Positions 15,636-23,532 of a DNA stretch of 33,009 bases are shown here, in pieces. Under the pieces are notes generated by a model. It saw only the letters and a list, made by a program, of their open reading frames with translations. It did not search any database and had not been told where the DNA came from. How positions within the stretch are numbered: position 1 is the first letter of the stretch; each line of letters opens with the position of its first letter. Location of the stretch: positions 846 through 33,854 of the forward strand of contig LFRQ01000080.1 of assembly GCA_001512835.1 (NCBI GenBank), in the 5' to 3' direction. The stretch is from Clostridia bacterium DTU022. Lineage in GTDB: Bacteria; Bacillota; Dethiobacteria; DTU022. Position numbers and translations under genes: made by a program.

Positions 15636-16165
15636 AGGATAAGAAAATCGTCCTCTTCCCCGGCTTCCGCCATGTAGTTCCTGCAGATTTCGAAAGCTGG
15701 CTGGAAAAGATGGCCTCCGCCGGCTGGCACATCGACCGCATCACTCAATGGAGTTCCTTTGTCATGGTTTTCCGGCGGGGCGCTCCCAAAAAGTACCGCT
15801 TTGTCTATGATTTGCAGGCCGCCCCGCGCAAGGATTACCGCGCCATCTACCAGGAGTTCGGATGGGAGTACCTGGGGCGGATGGCCAGTGTCTTCATCTG
15901 GCGCAAGGAATACCGCGATGCGCGCCTGGAGGCCTTCAGCGACCAGGAAAGCATTCTTCAGCGCAACCGCAGAACCCTGATCGCCGTTTCCATTGCTTTT
16001 TATATGTTTTTGCTGGCCGCCCTAATCCTCGGTCTCTCCTTTTTTACTCGAACGCTTGCCCCCGGCGAGTTGTTCCAAGCCGTGCTTGCCTTGGCCCTGT
16101 TCCTGGCTGTTGCCGCTTACCTGGGCAGAGTGATGCTGAAAATTGGAAGAAAACGCGAGTACTAA
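15632..16165 (+). CDS. DUF2812 membrane protein
   Basis: A 177-residue protein. The N-terminal soluble DUF2812 part (1-110: FESWLEKMASAGWHIDRI, KYRFVYDLQ, EFGWEYLGRMASVFIWRKE) is followed by two hydrophobic helices (about 114-138 and 147-167). DUF2812 proteins are commonly encoded directly after PadR regulators and are thought to be accessory or sensory partners; the role is not established. Translationally coupled to padR by a 4-base overlap. Confidence 0.85.
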   Translation: MKDKKIVLFPGFRHVVPADFESWLEKMASAGWHIDRITQWSSFVMVFRRGAPKKYRFVYDLQAAPRKDYRAIYQEFGWEYLGRMASVFIWRKEYRDARLEAFSDQESILQRNRRTLIAVSIAFYMFLLAALILGLSFFTRTLAPGELFQAVLALALFLAVAAYLGRVMLKIGRKREY

Positions 16166-16200
16166 ATTTCCAATGAGTAAAGGGAGGAGGTTGCCCATCC

Positions 16201-16401
16201 ATGGAGGCGCTGCGAGAAAACTTTATATTCTTGCTTCCTCTGTTTCTGATTAATCTGGCCCTAATAGCCGTCGCCCTGGTCGATCTGGTCAAAAGGGAAA
16301 AGGTGCCGGGAGGCAGCAAATGGCTATGGGGCGCGGCCATTGTTTTTATCCAGTATCTCGGTCCCCTTGCTTACCTGGTATTGGGAAGAAAGGAAGATTA
16401 G
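16201..16401 (+). CDS. Small PLDc_N-domain membrane protein (YxlE-like)
   Basis: A 66-residue protein with two hydrophobic helices and the PLDc_N pattern: LPLFLINLALIAVALVDLVK, a KREKVPGGSKWLWGA loop, and IQYLGPLAYLVLGRKE. This corresponds to the N-terminal membrane piece of cardiolipin synthases without the nuclease domain. In B. subtilis the sigY operon carries such a protein (YxlE) directly before an ABC ATPase/permease pair (YxlF/YxlG), the same order seen here. AAAGGGAGGAGG lies 9 bases upstream of the ATG. Confidence 0.8.
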   Translation: MEALRENFIFLLPLFLINLALIAVALVDLVKREKVPGGSKWLWGAAIVFIQYLGPLAYLVLGRKED

Positions 16402-16411
16402 GAGGAAGAAC

Positions 16412-17332
16412 ATGGCGGCCGTCGAGATAGAGAAGCTCACCAAAAAGTTTGGCGCGGTGGCGGCGGTATACAACCTGACTCTGCATGTTCCAAAAGGCAC
16501 GGTTTTCGGCTTCCTCGGTCCCAACGGCGCCGGAAAAACCACCACCCTCCGGATCCTGCTGGGACTGGCGGCCCCTACCGCGGGAGAGGTTCGGATTTTG
16601 GGGAAAAACATCAGGGAAGACCGCAGCTACCTGCGGCGGGTAGGGTTTTTGCCGGATGTGCCGGTGTTTTATAATTGGATGACCGCCCGGGAATACCTGC
16701 GCTTTACCGGAGAGCTGTTTGGCCTGGAGCCGGCGCCGCTGAGCAGGAAAATTGAAGAGTTGCTGGAGCTGGTGGGCCTGCAGAAGGAGAAAAAGCGGAT
16801 CGGCGGCTTTTCCCGGGGCATGAAGCAAAGGCTCGGCCTGGCTCAGGCGCTGGTTAACGATCCGGAGATCGTCTTTTTGGATGAACCGACCTCCGCCTTG
16901 GACCCCATCGGCCGAAAAGAAGTGCTGGATAGTATCAATGCCTTCAAAGACCGGGTTACCGTCTTTTTTTCCAGCCACATTCTGGCGGACGTGGAACGGG
17001 TTTGCAGCCGGGCGGCAATCATTGACCGGGTAGAACTGGTCACCGAAGGCAGCATTGCCGAGCTGCGGCAAAAATACGGGGGGCGCACCTTGGAGCTGGA
17101 AGTAACGGAGGTGCCGGATCAACTGCTTCAAAAATTGCAGGAGGCTCCCTGGTGCGAGCGCCTGGAAGTGGAGGGCAACCTGCTTAAGCTTGGGGCCATG
17201 GACGAGGAGAAGGCGGGAAGAACCATCCCGCCGCTGCTGGCCGAGGCGGGGGTGGGCATTATCCGCCTGGAAAGCCGGGAACCGGACTTGGAAGAAATTT
17301 TCATGAAGCTGGTGAAAAGGAATGGGAGCTAG
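16412..17332 (+). CDS. ABC transporter ATP-binding protein (YxlF-like)
   Basis: A 306-residue ATPase. Walker A is GPNGAGKT (36-43), the signature is FSRGMKQRLGLAQAL (from 133), Walker B is IVFLDEPTSALD (153-164), and the H-loop is SSHILADVE. The extra C-terminal domain (about 225-306) is typical of drug or bacteriocin exporters of the CcmA/DrrA/BcrA type. The ATG at 16412 has GGAGG 8 bases upstream. An in-frame upstream start at 16340 would overlap the preceding gene and has no support. It overlaps the permease by 11 bases. It powers export or self-protection together with the next gene; the substrate is unknown. Confidence 0.92.
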   Translation: MAAVEIEKLTKKFGAVAAVYNLTLHVPKGTVFGFLGPNGAGKTTTLRILLGLAAPTAGEVRILGKNIREDRSYLRRVGFLPDVPVFYNWMTAREYLRFTGELFGLEPAPLSRKIEELLELVGLQKEKKRIGGFSRGMKQRLGLAQALVNDPEIVFLDEPTSALDPIGRKEVLDSINAFKDRVTVFFSSHILADVERVCSRAAIIDRVELVTEGSIAELRQKYGGRTLELEVTEVPDQLLQKLQEAPWCERLEVEGNLLKLGAMDEEKAGRTIPPLLAEAGVGIIRLESREPDLEEIFMKLVKRNGS

Positions 17333-18080
17333 GGCTTTTTTCCGCAAGGAACTGCTGGAGATCTTTAAAACCGCCAAGATTTATATTATACCTCTGCTTT
17401 TTCTGCTTTTTGGATTTACCAGCCCGGTAATAACCAAGCTGCTGCCGGATATTTTGGCAGGCTTGGGCGAGATGGAGATTACTCTTCCCGAGATGAGCTG
17501 GGTGGACGCCTTTGGCCAGTTTTTCAAGAATCTAAATCAAATCGGGATCGTCGCGGTGGTCCTGGTGTTCATGGGCAGCGTGGCCGAGGAAAAGCACCGG
17601 GGGACGGCCATTATGGTCCTATCAAAGCCGGTGTCAAAAGCGGCCTTTGTCTTGGCCAAATTCGGCGCCGCGGCCTTGCTGGTGCTGTTTTCTTTAATCC
17701 CGGCGCACCTGGCCTGCTATATATATACAAAAGTCCTTTTTGGAGAGGCCCCCCTGGTTTCTTCCCTGCAGGCCACGTTATTATTTTCCGTATACGTTCT
17801 CTACATTCTAGGGTTTACAGTAGGCGCCAGCGCCGTCATGAAGAGCAAGATCGCCGCCGGCGGGGTAAGCGTCGGCCTGCTGATTCTTACCCTGCTTCTG
17901 CCCGCCTTATGGCGGGAGCCGGCCCGCTTCTTCCCAGGGAGCCTTACCGGATATCCAAATGCTTTGCTAACCGGAACTCTTTCCCTGCCGGAGGCGCTGC
18001 CGGCGGTTTTATCAGCCCTGATCCTAACTTTGTTCTTCCTGGGCGCCGGCATATTCTTCTTTGAAAAACAGGAAATTTAG
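17322..18080 (+). CDS. ABC-2 type permease (YxlG-like)
   Basis: A 252-residue membrane protein with six hydrophobic helices and the ABC-2 layout: a cytoplasmic start (FFRKELLEIFKT), helix 1, a large first loop (EMEITLPEMSWVDAFGQFF), a GSVAEEKHRGTAIMVLSKPVSK coupling segment, then four helices ending in FFEKQEI. It partners the overlapping ATPase gene. No terminator is seen directly after it; a repeat-rich gap follows. Confidence 0.88.
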   Translation: MGARAFFRKELLEIFKTAKIYIIPLLFLLFGFTSPVITKLLPDILAGLGEMEITLPEMSWVDAFGQFFKNLNQIGIVAVVLVFMGSVAEEKHRGTAIMVLSKPVSKAAFVLAKFGAAALLVLFSLIPAHLACYIYTKVLFGEAPLVSSLQATLLFSVYVLYILGFTVGASAVMKSKIAAGGVSVGLLILTLLLPALWREPARFFPGSLTGYPNALLTGTLSLPEALPAVLSALILTLFFLGAGIFFFEKQEI

Positions 18081-18098
18081 GAGCCGGTGTGGGACGGA

Positions 18099-18350
18099 GG
18101 GACAGTGGCTTTGACTCCGTCATGAACCGGTAAAGCGGCGGCTTTGACTCATCGGAAGTCATGAGCAAAGCTCTCGATTCTGGCAGAAGCTTATTTTGAT
18201 GGGAGATAGACATTTTAGCAATTCCGCGTTGCCCTGCCGGTTAAAGCCCGTTCTATAAGCTGGGTCGCGAGTCTATCTGCAGCATTGGGAATATCATCGC
18301 CAGCCTGCACACTTCAAAGTTTTAAAAAAAATGAGCCAAAGCCACCGTTG
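18099..18350. repeat. Diverged REP/MITE-like region after the ABC operon
   Basis: The 299-base gap holds no gene. Left end GACAGTGGCTTTGACTC (18101-18117) and right end GAGCCAAAGCCACCGTT (18333-18349) are inverted repeats matching at 14 of 17 positions. They are related to the ends of the element at 15110. An additional CGGCTTTGACTC copy lies near 18138. TTGACTCGC is also directly repeated at about 18348 and 18363. Confidence 0.55.
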
Positions 18351-18379
18351 ACTCGCGCGACCTTGACTCGCAGCCAGCT

Positions 18380-19642
18380 TCAAAACGCAGGGATCGATTG
18401 GACCAGGCGCAGCACCTCTTCCGGGGTCGCCCCCTTGATATTGAAATCAATTACCTTGCCGCCGCCAAGGACACTAAACTGCATCCGGTAACCGGTGCTG
18501 TCGTCACCGGTATCCGCCGCTCGGTAAGCCCTGGCATATAAAATCTGCAGCGTTAAATCCTCCCGGCGAAAAACCGGGTGCAGCACGGTCTCCCGGAGCT
18601 CCTCGGGCACAGATTCAGCCCAGGGAACAGGGTAGAGAGACATGTCGTAGTGCTCAAGACGGGCCGGATCTACAATCCGGGATGCGTCGGCAGGTGTTTC
18701 GCGGGCAATGGACAGCCGGATATAGCGCAGGCCGGCCTCGTAAAAAAGATTCAGTTCATCATGTTCCCGCGCCCCGTCAATTACCCGCCTTGCCGAAACA
18801 AAGCTGAAGCCCTCCGGCACTATTGCGGGCACGAATCTACCGAACGCGGCATCGCTCCGGGCCTGGTCCAGGGTAAGCGTTTCTTCCCGCCGCTCCGGAA
18901 TGGAGGCGGGAACCAGAGCGCCCGGGTCTACGCCTTCTTCCAGCAATAGGTCGAGGGTTTCACCAAGAAACGACACCTGTAACTGCGTCTCCACGGCAAA
19001 AAGCCAATCTTGCAGCTCAAAGTAAGCGATGTAGAGCGGCGCGTTCTGCAGTCCGTAGGGGGCATACCAAAACCCCGCTGTAACTTCAGTGCCGTGGATG
19101 TTGGAAACCCGGGCCCCCGCCATCGGGTAGAAGCAACCTGCGCCCATGGAGATAATAATCTTTTCCCCGCCACGGCCATAAATGACCTGCAAAGTCACGG
19201 GTTTGCCGTCACGGCTGTAGCCCGCCCAGGCCTCCTCCAGGGTAAACCCCGCGGGGACGGGGTGCCGCCCCTTAAAGAAGCGGGCTACTTTCTCACCGGT
19301 CAACTCTTCGAAAAAATAGACGGCTTGATCGGCAGTAAAGCTTGGCCCCGCCGACCGGTCCGGAGGGGCAAGCCGGTTGAAGTAGAGCTTGCCGCCTTCC
19401 AAAAAGGCGGCGGCCGGAGGCTCGGGAAAACCGTTGCTCCCGTTTTTCCCGTTTCGGTCCCGTTCAGCGGCAGGCCACAACACCCAGACGGCAGCCAGGG
19501 CCATTATGGCACAGGCGGCGGGCAAGGCATAACGGTAGAAGCGGCGGGGGCGGCGCCCCGGCACAGCCAGGCGGCTCATGATCTTTTCGTGCAACTCCGG
19601 GTCAACCACAATGCGGTCCATGTATTCTTTATAAGCTTTCAT
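18380..19642 (-). CDS. Membrane anti-sigma factor, DUF4367-like
   Basis: A 420-residue protein. A short cytoplasmic N-terminus (1-36, DPELHEKIMSRL) is followed by one transmembrane helix (38-57) and a large outer region with two related beta-rich parts (about 95-180 and 275-418). The last part resembles DUF4367: PAIVPEGFSF, LQILYARAYRA and a closing KGATPEEVLRLVQSIP. The start overlaps the stop of the sigma gene by 4 bases, the usual sign of an anti-sigma partner. No HxxxCxxC zinc anti-sigma motif is present in the cytoplasmic part. The signal sensed by the outer domain is unknown. Confidence 0.75.
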   Translation of the reverse strand: MKAYKEYMDRIVVDPELHEKIMSRLAVPGRRPRRFYRYALPAACAIMALAAVWVLWPAAERDRNGKNGSNGFPEPPAAAFLEGGKLYFNRLAPPDRSAGPSFTADQAVYFFEELTGEKVARFFKGRHPVPAGFTLEEAWAGYSRDGKPVTLQVIYGRGGEKIIISMGAGCFYPMAGARVSNIHGTEVTAGFWYAPYGLQNAPLYIAYFELQDWLFAVETQLQVSFLGETLDLLLEEGVDPGALVPASIPERREETLTLDQARSDAAFGRFVPAIVPEGFSFVSARRVIDGAREHDELNLFYEAGLRYIRLSIARETPADASRIVDPARLEHYDMSLYPVPWAESVPEELRETVLHPVFRREDLTLQILYARAYRAADTGDDSTGYRMQFSVLGGGKVIDFNIKGATPEEVLRLVQSIPAF

Positions 19643-20127
19643 GGCTCTTCTCCTTTCAACAGAACCTTTATTTTTTGCCGCGCTCGAGTGAGCAGGCTCC
19701 GCACCGTGGATTCCTTCTGCCCGGTCAGAGCGCTGATTTGCGCTGTGGAGTAATCCTCGTAGTAGAAGAGGTGAATTACCGTGCGGTATTTAGGCGGCAG
19801 AGCCATGACCGCCTCGACCACCCCGTCCTGCCGCCCCTCCGGATCTGCCGGATAGGATTCCAGGAGCGGAACGGTTTTCCGCCACCAGCTGGAGCGCAGC
19901 CTGTTCTTGCACAAGTTGATGGCCACTCTGATTAACCAGGCCTTTTCATGTTCCGGAGATTGAAAGGAGGGGCCCTTCTCGATATATTTCAAAAATACTT
20001 CCTGAACCACGTCCTCCGCCTCCGCCTTGCTCCCGAGAATGGCCAGGGCTGTACGGTAAAGACTGTTTTCGTGCCTGCACACAAAAGACTCCACTGCATT
20101 CTCCGGACCGCCGGATTCCTTGGCCAT
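19639..20127 (-). CDS. ECF RNA polymerase sigma factor
   Basis: A 162-residue ECF sigma factor. Region 2 lies at about 21-80 (LYRTALAILGSKAEAEDVVQ, EVFLKYIE, AWLIRVAINLCKNRLRS) and region 4 at about 105-155 (MALPPKYRTVIHLFYYEDYS, TAQISALTGQKESTVRSLLT, RARQKIK). Two consecutive ATGs (20130 and 20127) follow AAAGGAGGAGC; the second has the better 6-base spacing. It lies 97 bases downstream of the ATPase gene on the same strand with no terminator seen, so read-through is possible. No clear autoregulated ECF promoter was recognised. It is paired with the anti-sigma gene that overlaps its stop. Confidence 0.92.
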   Translation of the reverse strand: MAKESGGPENAVESFVCRHENSLYRTALAILGSKAEAEDVVQEVFLKYIEKGPSFQSPEHEKAWLIRVAINLCKNRLRSSWWRKTVPLLESYPADPEGRQDGVVEAVMALPPKYRTVIHLFYYEDYSTAQISALTGQKESTVRSLLTRARQKIKVLLKGEEP

Positions 20128-20224
20128 CATGCTCCTCCTTTACCTTAATAAACACATGACCGGGCCAAAAAGCTGCAGTGGAGCAACGAAGAAAAGATCT
20201 GAGCGGAGGGATTATGACTTTGGT

Positions 20225-22948
20225 CTACGCCGCGCTGGGTTCGTTCGGCTTGCGGAAAAAGCGGCGCAGCAGCTTCCATATTTCGCCGAAGAGCAGGATC
20301 GACAGGCACAGCCCCACCACGATAAGCCACTGCTCCCGGCCCAGGTTCACCACCCGGAAAACCTTCTGCAGAAAGGGGTGCAGAAGGACCACCAGCTGCA
20401 GCGGCAGGGAGAGCAGCACCGCTGCGGTGAGGGAACGGTTGGCAAAAAGCTCCCGGCCAAGCACCGATTTGTCCAGCGAGCGGAAATTAAATACGTGAAC
20501 CAGCTGGCTCAGGGCCAGGGTGGCGAAGGCCATGGTCTGCCCCACCGCCGGGGACTGCCGGCTGCCCAGGGCAAAGGCCGCCAGGGTGATCAGGGCGATG
20601 TAGGGACCAAAAGTTGCCAGGGCGCTGAAAGAGCCGCTCCCGAAGATCCCTTCCTCGGGGGGGCGCGGCGGCCTGTCCATGATGTCTTTCTCCGGGGGAT
20701 CCACCCCCAGGGCCAGGGCGGGAAGACTGTCGGTCACCAGGTTCACCCAGAGGATCTGAATGGGCAGCAGGGGCAGGGGCCAGCCCAGCAAAATTGCTCC
20801 CAGAATGGTTAGGATCTCCCCAATATTGCAGGTTAGCAGGAAATGAACAGCTTTCTTGATATTCTCAAAGATAACCCGCCCTTCCTTGACGGCGCCCACG
20901 ATGGTGGCGAAATTGTCGTCGGCCAGCACCATCTCCGAGGCCTCCCGGGCCACGGCGGTTCCGGTGATGCCCATGGAAATGCCGATATTGGCCTTCTTGA
21001 GCGCCGGGGCATCGTTTACCCCGTCCCCGGTCATGGCCACGATCTCGCCCCGGGCCTGCAGGGCGGCCACAATGCGCAGCTTGTGCTCGGGGGAAACCCG
21101 GGCAAAGACAGAAATGGAATCTACCCGCTCCTCCAGGGTGGCCTGGTCCATGGCCTCCAGCTCCTGCCCGGTTAAAACCCCCTCCTCCTTCACGGGCAGG
21201 CCCAGCTCCCGGGCTACGGCCAGGGCCGTCTCCTTGTAATCCCCGGTAATCATCTTCACCTTGATGGAGGCGCGCCGGCAAATTTCCACCGCCTGAATGG
21301 CTTCCGGCCGGGGCGGATCGATCATCCCCATAAAGCCCACCAGAATCAATTCCTGCTCGGCCTCATCGGCGCTTAAGGCGGAATCGGCGGAAAAGGGCTT
21401 CACGGCAAAAGCCAGCACCCTTAACGCTTGTCCCGACAGCTCCCCGATAATTTTCAAAAAGCGGCGGCGCTGTTCCTCCCTTATCTCCTCCGGGCCGGAT
21501 TTGCCCAGCCAGCTCCGGCACCTTTGCAGAAGCAGGTCCGGGGCGCCCTTGGTCACCAGCCAGGTCTCCTCCGCCTCCATGCCGGGAACCGGCAGTTTCC
21601 CCCGGTGCACGGTACTCATTCGCTTGCGCTGGGAATCAAAAGGATATTCCCCAATCCGGGGCAGCTGCCGGGCAAGGGCCTCTTTTTCCAGGCCCGCCTT
21701 GGAGGCCGCGGCCAGGAGCGCTCCCTCCGTGGGGTCTCCCACCACGCCGGTGTGTCCGTTTTCCGTGTAGAGGCGGGCATCGTTGCAAAGGGCTCCCGTG
21801 GTCAGCAGCAGGGAGAGGTAGGGCGTCTCCTGCGGCTCCACCCGCAAGCCCTCCCGGCTAAATTCCCCTCGGGGTCCGTAGCCTTCACCGCTTACCTCGA
21901 AGAGATCCCCGGCACAAAAGAGGCGGCGCACCGTCATGGCATTCTGGGTTAGGGTGCCCGTTTTGTCGGAACAGATTACCGTGGAGGCCCCCAGGGTCTC
22001 CACGGCGGGCAGCTTGCGAATAATGGCCTGGCGGGCGGCCATGCGCTGGACCCCCAGGGCCAGAACGATGGTTACAATGGCGGGCAGCCCCTCGGGGATG
22101 CTGGCTACCGCCAGGCTGACGGAGGTCAGAAACATCTGGTAAACCTCGTTGCCCCGCAGCACCCCCAGGCCAAAGATGACGGCGCAAAGAACGAGAGCCA
22201 GCACCCCCAGCTGCTTCCCCAGACGGGCCAGCTTCTCCTGCAAGGGGGTTCGCTCCACCTCCACCTCCTGGAGCATACCGGCAATGCGGCCAATTTCCGT
22301 CTGCATGCCGGTGGCGGTAACCACCCCCTTGCCCCGGCCGAAGGTAACTACCGTTCCATTGAAGGCCCGGTGCTTGGCTTCCGCCGGGGGCACGGGCTCG
22401 GGAGCCTGGAAGCGAGCATCTTTATCCACGGGGACCGATTCCCCGGTAAGAGCGGACTCGTTAACCTGCAAGTTGGCCGTCTCCAGGAGACGGAGGTCCG
22501 CCGGAACAAAGTCCCCGGCATCCAGCAGCACGATATCCCCGGGAACCAGTTCCCGGGCGGGGATTTCCAGGGCCTTCCCCTCCCGCACCACCTTGGCGGT
22601 GGGAGCGGTCAGGGTTTTAAGCGCCTCCATGGCCTTCTCCGCCCTGTATTCCTGGACTACTCCCAGCACGGCGTTGATTACAACCACGATCATGATTACT
22701 GCCGCGTCCGTCAGCTCGTTTAGCAGCAGGGCAATCAGGGCGGCACCCAACAGCAGAAGAACCAGGAAATCTTTGAACTGGGCCAGGAACATGCTTAAAA
22801 TTCCCGGCCTGGGCTTTTCTGCCAGTTCGTTCCAGCCGTACTGCTTCCGAATTTCTTCCACCTGGTCGAAAGATAACCCCTTGACTGGATCAGTATGGAG
22901 ATTCTTGGCCAGCTTTTCCCCCGGCACTAGGGCTTCCCTTTCCACCAC
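20225..22948 (-). CDS. P-type ATPase, Ca2+ (P2A) type, under a Mn2+ riboswitch
   Basis: A 907-residue cation pump with a complete P-type set: TGES (168-171), phosphorylation site DKTGTLT (D328), TGDYKETA (568-575) and GDGVNDAP (641-648). Ion-site residues match SERCA: PEGLPA in M4 (E286), NIGE in M5 (N708, E711), NLVTD in M6 (N736, D740), followed by a GVDPPE-type loop. This points to Ca2+ transport; P2A pumps also move Mn2+. The closest named bacterial relatives are YloB and LMCA1. The start is GTG (22946-22948) with GGGGAGG 7 bases upstream. The leader carries a yybP-ykoY element and terminator, so expression should rise with Mn2+. It probably extrudes Mn2+ and/or Ca2+. Confidence 0.93.
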   Translation of the reverse strand: MVEREALVPGEKLAKNLHTDPVKGLSFDQVEEIRKQYGWNELAEKPRPGILSMFLAQFKDFLVLLLLGAALIALLLNELTDAAVIMIVVVINAVLGVVQEYRAEKAMEALKTLTAPTAKVVREGKALEIPARELVPGDIVLLDAGDFVPADLRLLETANLQVNESALTGESVPVDKDARFQAPEPVPPAEAKHRAFNGTVVTFGRGKGVVTATGMQTEIGRIAGMLQEVEVERTPLQEKLARLGKQLGVLALVLCAVIFGLGVLRGNEVYQMFLTSVSLAVASIPEGLPAIVTIVLALGVQRMAARQAIIRKLPAVETLGASTVICSDKTGTLTQNAMTVRRLFCAGDLFEVSGEGYGPRGEFSREGLRVEPQETPYLSLLLTTGALCNDARLYTENGHTGVVGDPTEGALLAAASKAGLEKEALARQLPRIGEYPFDSQRKRMSTVHRGKLPVPGMEAEETWLVTKGAPDLLLQRCRSWLGKSGPEEIREEQRRRFLKIIGELSGQALRVLAFAVKPFSADSALSADEAEQELILVGFMGMIDPPRPEAIQAVEICRRASIKVKMITGDYKETALAVARELGLPVKEEGVLTGQELEAMDQATLEERVDSISVFARVSPEHKLRIVAALQARGEIVAMTGDGVNDAPALKKANIGISMGITGTAVAREASEMVLADDNFATIVGAVKEGRVIFENIKKAVHFLLTCNIGEILTILGAILLGWPLPLLPIQILWVNLVTDSLPALALGVDPPEKDIMDRPPRPPEEGIFGSGSFSALATFGPYIALITLAAFALGSRQSPAVGQTMAFATLALSQLVHVFNFRSLDKSVLGRELFANRSLTAAVLLSLPLQLVVLLHPFLQKVFRVVNLGREQWLIVVGLCLSILLFGEIWKLLRRFFRKPNEPSAA

Positions 22949-22998
22949 TGGACAACCTCCCCTATTAAATCACTGCTCCTAGTTTGGTCGCGGAAAGA

Positions 22999-23038
22999 CA
23001 AAAAAACCTTCAACGCTTAAGCGGCCAGCGTTAAAGGT
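22999..23038 (-). terminator. Riboswitch-controlled terminator in the ATPase leader
   Basis: On the minus strand a 12-bp stem (ACCUUUAACGCU / AGCGUUGAAGGU, one G-U pair; 23027-23038 with 23006-23017) is followed by a T7 run. It lies between the aptamer and the ATPase start, the right place for regulated attenuation. Confidence 0.9.
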
Positions 23039-23040
23039 CT

Positions 23041-23136
23041 TGCTGCTTGAAACCAAGCGGGGGGCCAGGTATCGCTACCGGGATTGTTGACCCCAACCGA
23101 CAGGCTGAAAATCCTGCCAGCTACTCCCCTTTGGTG
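23041..23136 (-). ncRNA. yybP-ykoY (Mn2+) riboswitch aptamer
   Basis: The minus-strand leader RNA contains the family's hallmark AAAGGGGAGUAGC (GGGGAGUAG = 23121-23129) and the second conserved internal-loop strand GUCAACA (23085-23091). It also has a GGUA-GCGA-UACC hairpin (23068-23079) and a closing stem ACCAA/UUGGU (23131-23135 with 23052-23056). The class senses Mn2+ and usually controls manganese exporters and P-type ATPases, which agrees with the gene downstream. Boundaries are approximate. Confidence 0.9.
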
Positions 23137-23139
23137 ACG

Positions 23140-23168
23140 ATTATATCTTTATCGGTCACCGCAGTCAA
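23140..23168 (-). promoter_or_regulatory. Sigma-A promoter of the riboswitch-ATPase transcript
   Basis: On the minus strand TTGACT (23163-23168) and TATAAT (23140-23145) are separated by 17 bases. The start point would be at about 23133, immediately at the first aptamer stem. Confidence 0.9.
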
Positions 23169-23532
23169 GATCTTCAAGCTTCGAGGAAGCCAAAGAACCC
23201 TTAAATTTAGCTCTTTTTGCCATTGGCCCGGCGAAGAGAGCGGAGGGCGACAAAGACCTGCTTTTGTCCATTTATCGACAAAATCTCCTCAATGCGCGAT
23301 CAAGGGCAAGGCACACCTCTTCTTATAAATAAAACCTTAAAACAAAACGAGAACTGTCCGGGATGCACCCCGAAAATGAAAAAGGAGAATTGCCTTCCAG
23401 ATATATTATCAAGAGAACCGTCCCCGGGATATACGCGAGATATTTGCAGGTAAAAAACGAATAATGCAGAATTTATTGCTAGGCAAGGTGCTCCCTGCAA
23501 GTTCTAAGAACCAAGGGCCGGAGGAAGCGATC
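23169..23532 (+). other. Intergenic gap upstream of the LppM-like gene
   Basis: No gene is supported. Three GACAAA/TTTGTC boxes (23249-23254, 23263-23268, 23277-23282) can form two mutually exclusive hairpins. On the minus strand TTTGTCGAT (23275-23283) differs by one base from a Spo0A box. Two similar GAGAAC-(T/C)-GTCC...GGGAT stretches lie near 23350 and 23413. No clear plus-strand promoter was identified. Confidence 0.35.

Noticed and set aside
16346..17377. Long open frame (343 residues) antisense to the ABC ATPase gene
   Set aside because: The sense strand encodes all ABC motifs; the antisense protein has no domain and an unnatural composition.
20205..20224. GGGATTATGACTTTGG next to the ATPase stop as another REP-like end
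   Set aside because: It resembles the left end of the 15110 element, but no inverted partner was found nearby, so it may be chance.
22149..22982. Open frame antisense to the start of the P-type ATPase
   Set aside because: Ser/Arg/Thr-rich shadow of a conserved gene, running into the riboswitch leader.
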